Source of the DNA: Thermoplasmata archaeon
GTDB taxonomy: Archaea > Thermoplasmatota > DTKX01 > GCA-020343715
DNA length: 8,467 bases
Reading direction: 5' to 3'
Assembly: GCA_020343715.1 (NCBI GenBank)
Contig: CP070808.1
Span: 1,498,343-1,506,809 of the forward strand
The position numbers were made by a program, and so were the translations under genes. The notes below the pieces were generated by a model that was not told the DNA's origin, did no database searches, and was given only the letters and a program-made list of their open reading frames with translations. This document shows, in pieces, positions 7,017-8,467 of this stretch (position 1 is its first letter; each line of letters starts with the position of its first letter).

Positions 7017-7823
7017 TCACGATGCGCCCTTGGCCCGCTCCTCGGCCAGCCTCTCCTGGGCCAGCAGCGCCGCCCCCGTAGCGGTGACTATCTGGGGTAT
7101 CGGCGGCACCGCCATCTTCACACCCAGCTCCTGCTCCAGGGCAGCTACCATACCGATGTTCCGGGCAGGCCCGCCGTCGAAGAACACGGCCTCGCGCACC
7201 CCCACCTTCTTGGCCATGCCAGCGAGCCGGCGGGCCACCGCCTTGTGGATGCCCGCGACGATGTCCTCCTTCCGGTAACCCTCGGTGATGAGGGTGGCCA
7301 CCTCTGACTTGGCGAACACCAGGCACGTGGTGGTTATCGGCACGGGGTCCTCGGAGGTCAAGGACAGCGGGCCCAGCTCGTCCAGGGGTATCTCGAGGAC
7401 CCGGGCCAGCACCTCCAGGAAGCGACCCGTCCCCGCGGCGCACTTGTCGTTCATCTGGAAGTTGGTGATCTGCAGGTCGTCGTCCAGGGCGATGACCTTG
7501 GTGTCCTGGCCGCCGATGTCGATGATGGTCCTCACCCCCATCTCGCGGCCCACCCACCGGGTGCCCGCCGCGTTGGCGGAGATCTCGGAGACGGTGCTGT
7601 CCGCCGTGGAGGCGACCCTGCGCCCGTAGCCGGTGGACACGGTGTACTCCACGTCTCCCTTGGCCACGCCGCCCTTCGCCAGGGCGCTGGCCAGGGCGCT
7701 CTCCGCCGTGGCGTCGTGGTCGGGGCCGGTGGGCAGCACCTCGTGGCCGATGACCTCGGTGCCCCTCATGACGACGCACTTGACGTAGGTGGAGCCCAGG
7801 TCCAGGCCCGCGGTTATCGTCAC
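7017..7823 (-). CDS. BadF/BadG/BcrA/BcrD-family ATPase (acyl-CoA dehydratase/reductase activase), complete
   Basis: This 268-residue protein belongs to the ASKHA-fold, Fe-S-containing activase family. Known members couple ATP hydrolysis to low-potential electron transfer to 2-hydroxyacyl-CoA dehydratases, class I benzoyl-CoA reductases or double-cubane proteins. Visible motifs: GLDLGSTYVK (6-15) and DIGGQDTKVI (102-111) for nucleotide phosphate, NDKCAAGTGRFLE (125-137) with C128, TTTCLVFAKSEV (164-175) with C167, and DGGPARN (216-222). C128 and C167 correspond to the pair that binds the bridging [4Fe-4S] cluster in the Acidaminococcus enzyme HgdC. The start is GTG at 7823, giving the canonical N-terminus; it overlaps the upstream stop by four bases, and GGGGGTGGG just before it can serve for ribosome binding. 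The open frame continues further upstream, but only inside the neighbouring gene. Length and motifs are intact, and the protein is probably cytoplasmic. Its partner enzyme lies outside the window, so the substrate cannot be named. Confidence 0.93.
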   Translation of the reverse strand: MTITAGLDLGSTYVKCVVMRGTEVIGHEVLPTGPDHDATAESALASALAKGGVAKGDVEYTVSTGYGRRVASTADSTVSEISANAAGTRWVGREMGVRTIIDIGGQDTKVIALDDDLQITNFQMNDKCAAGTGRFLEVLARVLEIPLDELGPLSLTSEDPVPITTTCLVFAKSEVATLITEGYRKEDIVAGIHKAVARRLAGMAKKVGVREAVFFDGGPARNIGMVAALEQELGVKMAVPPIPQIVTATGAALLAQERLAEERAKGAS

Positions 7824-8467
7824 TTGCCCACCCCCTTCTCCCTGCGCTGGTGGGGCGCCAGGATGGCCGCGCCCAGGGCGCCCACCAGGTGGGGGTCCTC
7901 GGGCACCACGACACGGTGGTTGAAGCGCTCCCTCAGCAGCTCCACCACCTGCATGTTGCGGCCCACGCCGCCGGCGAAAACCACGTCGCCGCGGACGGCC
8001 AGGGTCTTGGCCAGCGATGCCATGCGCTTGGCCACCATCTGGTTGAGGCCGGACACGATGTCCGACTTGGACTCGCCCTTGGCCACCGCCGAGACCACCT
8101 CGGACTCGGCGAACACGGTGCAGGCGGAGTTGATGGAGGCGGCGCACAGGGAGGCGCGACCCACCTCGCCCATGTCTGCCTGCTCCACGTCCAGGGCGAA
8201 GGCCATGGTGTCCAGGAAGCAGCCGGTGCCGCTGCTGCACTTGTCGTTGGTGCGGAAGTTGGTCATCATGCCCCACTCGTCCATCTCGATCACCCTCACT
8301 CCCTGGCCGCCGGCGTCGATAACCATGCGCACGGGATCGTGGAGCAGCTTGGCCCCCCACGCGAAGGTGGTGAAGTCCGTCTTGGTCACGTCGGCGAAGG
8401 GCACCCTGCGACGGCCCTGGCCCGTGGACGCGACCCCCTGCACCTCCTCCAGGCGGATGCCAGCCTG
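7820..8467 (-). CDS. Second BadF/BadG/BcrA/BcrD-family ATPase subunit (5' end outside window)
   Basis: The frame runs without a stop to the right edge, where it reads QAGIRLEEVQG. By alignment with the neighbouring activase about 50 N-terminal residues are missing, including the first phosphate loop. Visible are STGQGR, VIDAGGQGVRVI, NDKCSSGTGCFLD (Cys at 8237-8239), SACTVFAESEV (Cys at 8120-8122) and FAGGVGRN near the C-terminus. Both [4Fe-4S] cysteines are kept. Two places differ from the complete neighbour: GGQD is GGQG, and the SEISANAAG segment is replaced by KTDFTTFAWGA. The four-base overlap with the downstream gene (GTGA) implies one transcript and translational coupling, as expected for a heterodimer like BcrA/BcrD or BzdP/BzdQ, although assignment to either subunit is not possible from this fragment. 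The GTG at 8443 is unlikely to be the start because coding similarity continues upstream of it. Confidence 0.9.
   Translation of the reverse strand, partial: QAGIRLEEVQGVASTGQGRRRVPFADVTKTDFTTFAWGAKLLHDPVRMVIDAGGQGVRVIEMDEWGMMTNFRTNDKCSSGTGCFLDTMAFALDVEQADMGEVGRASLCAASINSACTVFAESEVVSAVAKGESKSDIVSGLNQMVAKRMASLAKTLAVRGDVVFAGGVGRNMQVVELLRERFNHRVVVPEDPHLVGALGAAILAPHQRREKGVGK

Noticed and set aside
7824..8360. N-terminal extension of the complete activase to 447 residues
   Set aside because: The extension is Gly/Arg/His-rich shadow sequence lying over the other activase gene. The GTG at 7823 gives the canonical GLDLGS N-terminus.

Overview
The window looks like chromosomal DNA of a GC-rich archaeon, most plausibly a Thermoplasmatota member such as a Methanomassiliicoccales-like lineage. 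The signs are a purine-rich BRE plus TATA box ahead of one gene, frequent AGG (Arg) and ATA (Ile) codons despite high GC, very large PKD-rich surface proteins held by one C-terminal membrane helix, and a cytoplasmic zinc ribbon on one of them. The lineage is inferred from style; no marker gene is present to prove it.

Layout: five protein genes fill almost the whole window, and no RNA gene, mobile element or CRISPR array is visible. The left three are on the plus strand. The first (open at the left edge, ends 3338) is a surface protein with FG-GAP/VCBS calcium-binding repeats, seven PKD-like domains, an Ig/fibronectin-like domain, one membrane helix and a cytoplasmic tail ending in a CxxC...CxxC zinc ribbon. 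The second (3361-3957) is a small polytopic membrane protein with two three-cysteine clusters that probably both face the cytoplasm. The third (4037-7006), behind a clear archaeal promoter, is a secreted and membrane-anchored protein with an alpha/alpha-toroid domain, a CARDB-like domain and five PKD/Ig-like domains.

The right end carries two overlapping minus-strand genes for the BadF/BadG/BcrA/BcrD (HgdC-like) ATPase family: one complete (7017-7823) and one cut by the right edge (7820-8467). Both keep the two cysteines that form the intersubunit [4Fe-4S] cluster in this family. They probably form an ATP-driven electron-donating heterodimer for a benzoyl-CoA-reductase-like, 2-hydroxyacyl-CoA-dehydratase-like or double-cubane-cluster partner encoded outside the window.

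The plus-strand block is therefore a cell-surface module and the minus-strand block a cytoplasmic redox module. They converge with only 10 bp between stop codons, and nothing in the sequence ties their functions together. The least explained items are the zinc-ribbon tail on a giant ectodomain, the W-x-C-[TI]-S-H motif repeated in five PKD domains, the six-cysteine membrane protein, and the divergence of one activase at its usual GGQD motif.
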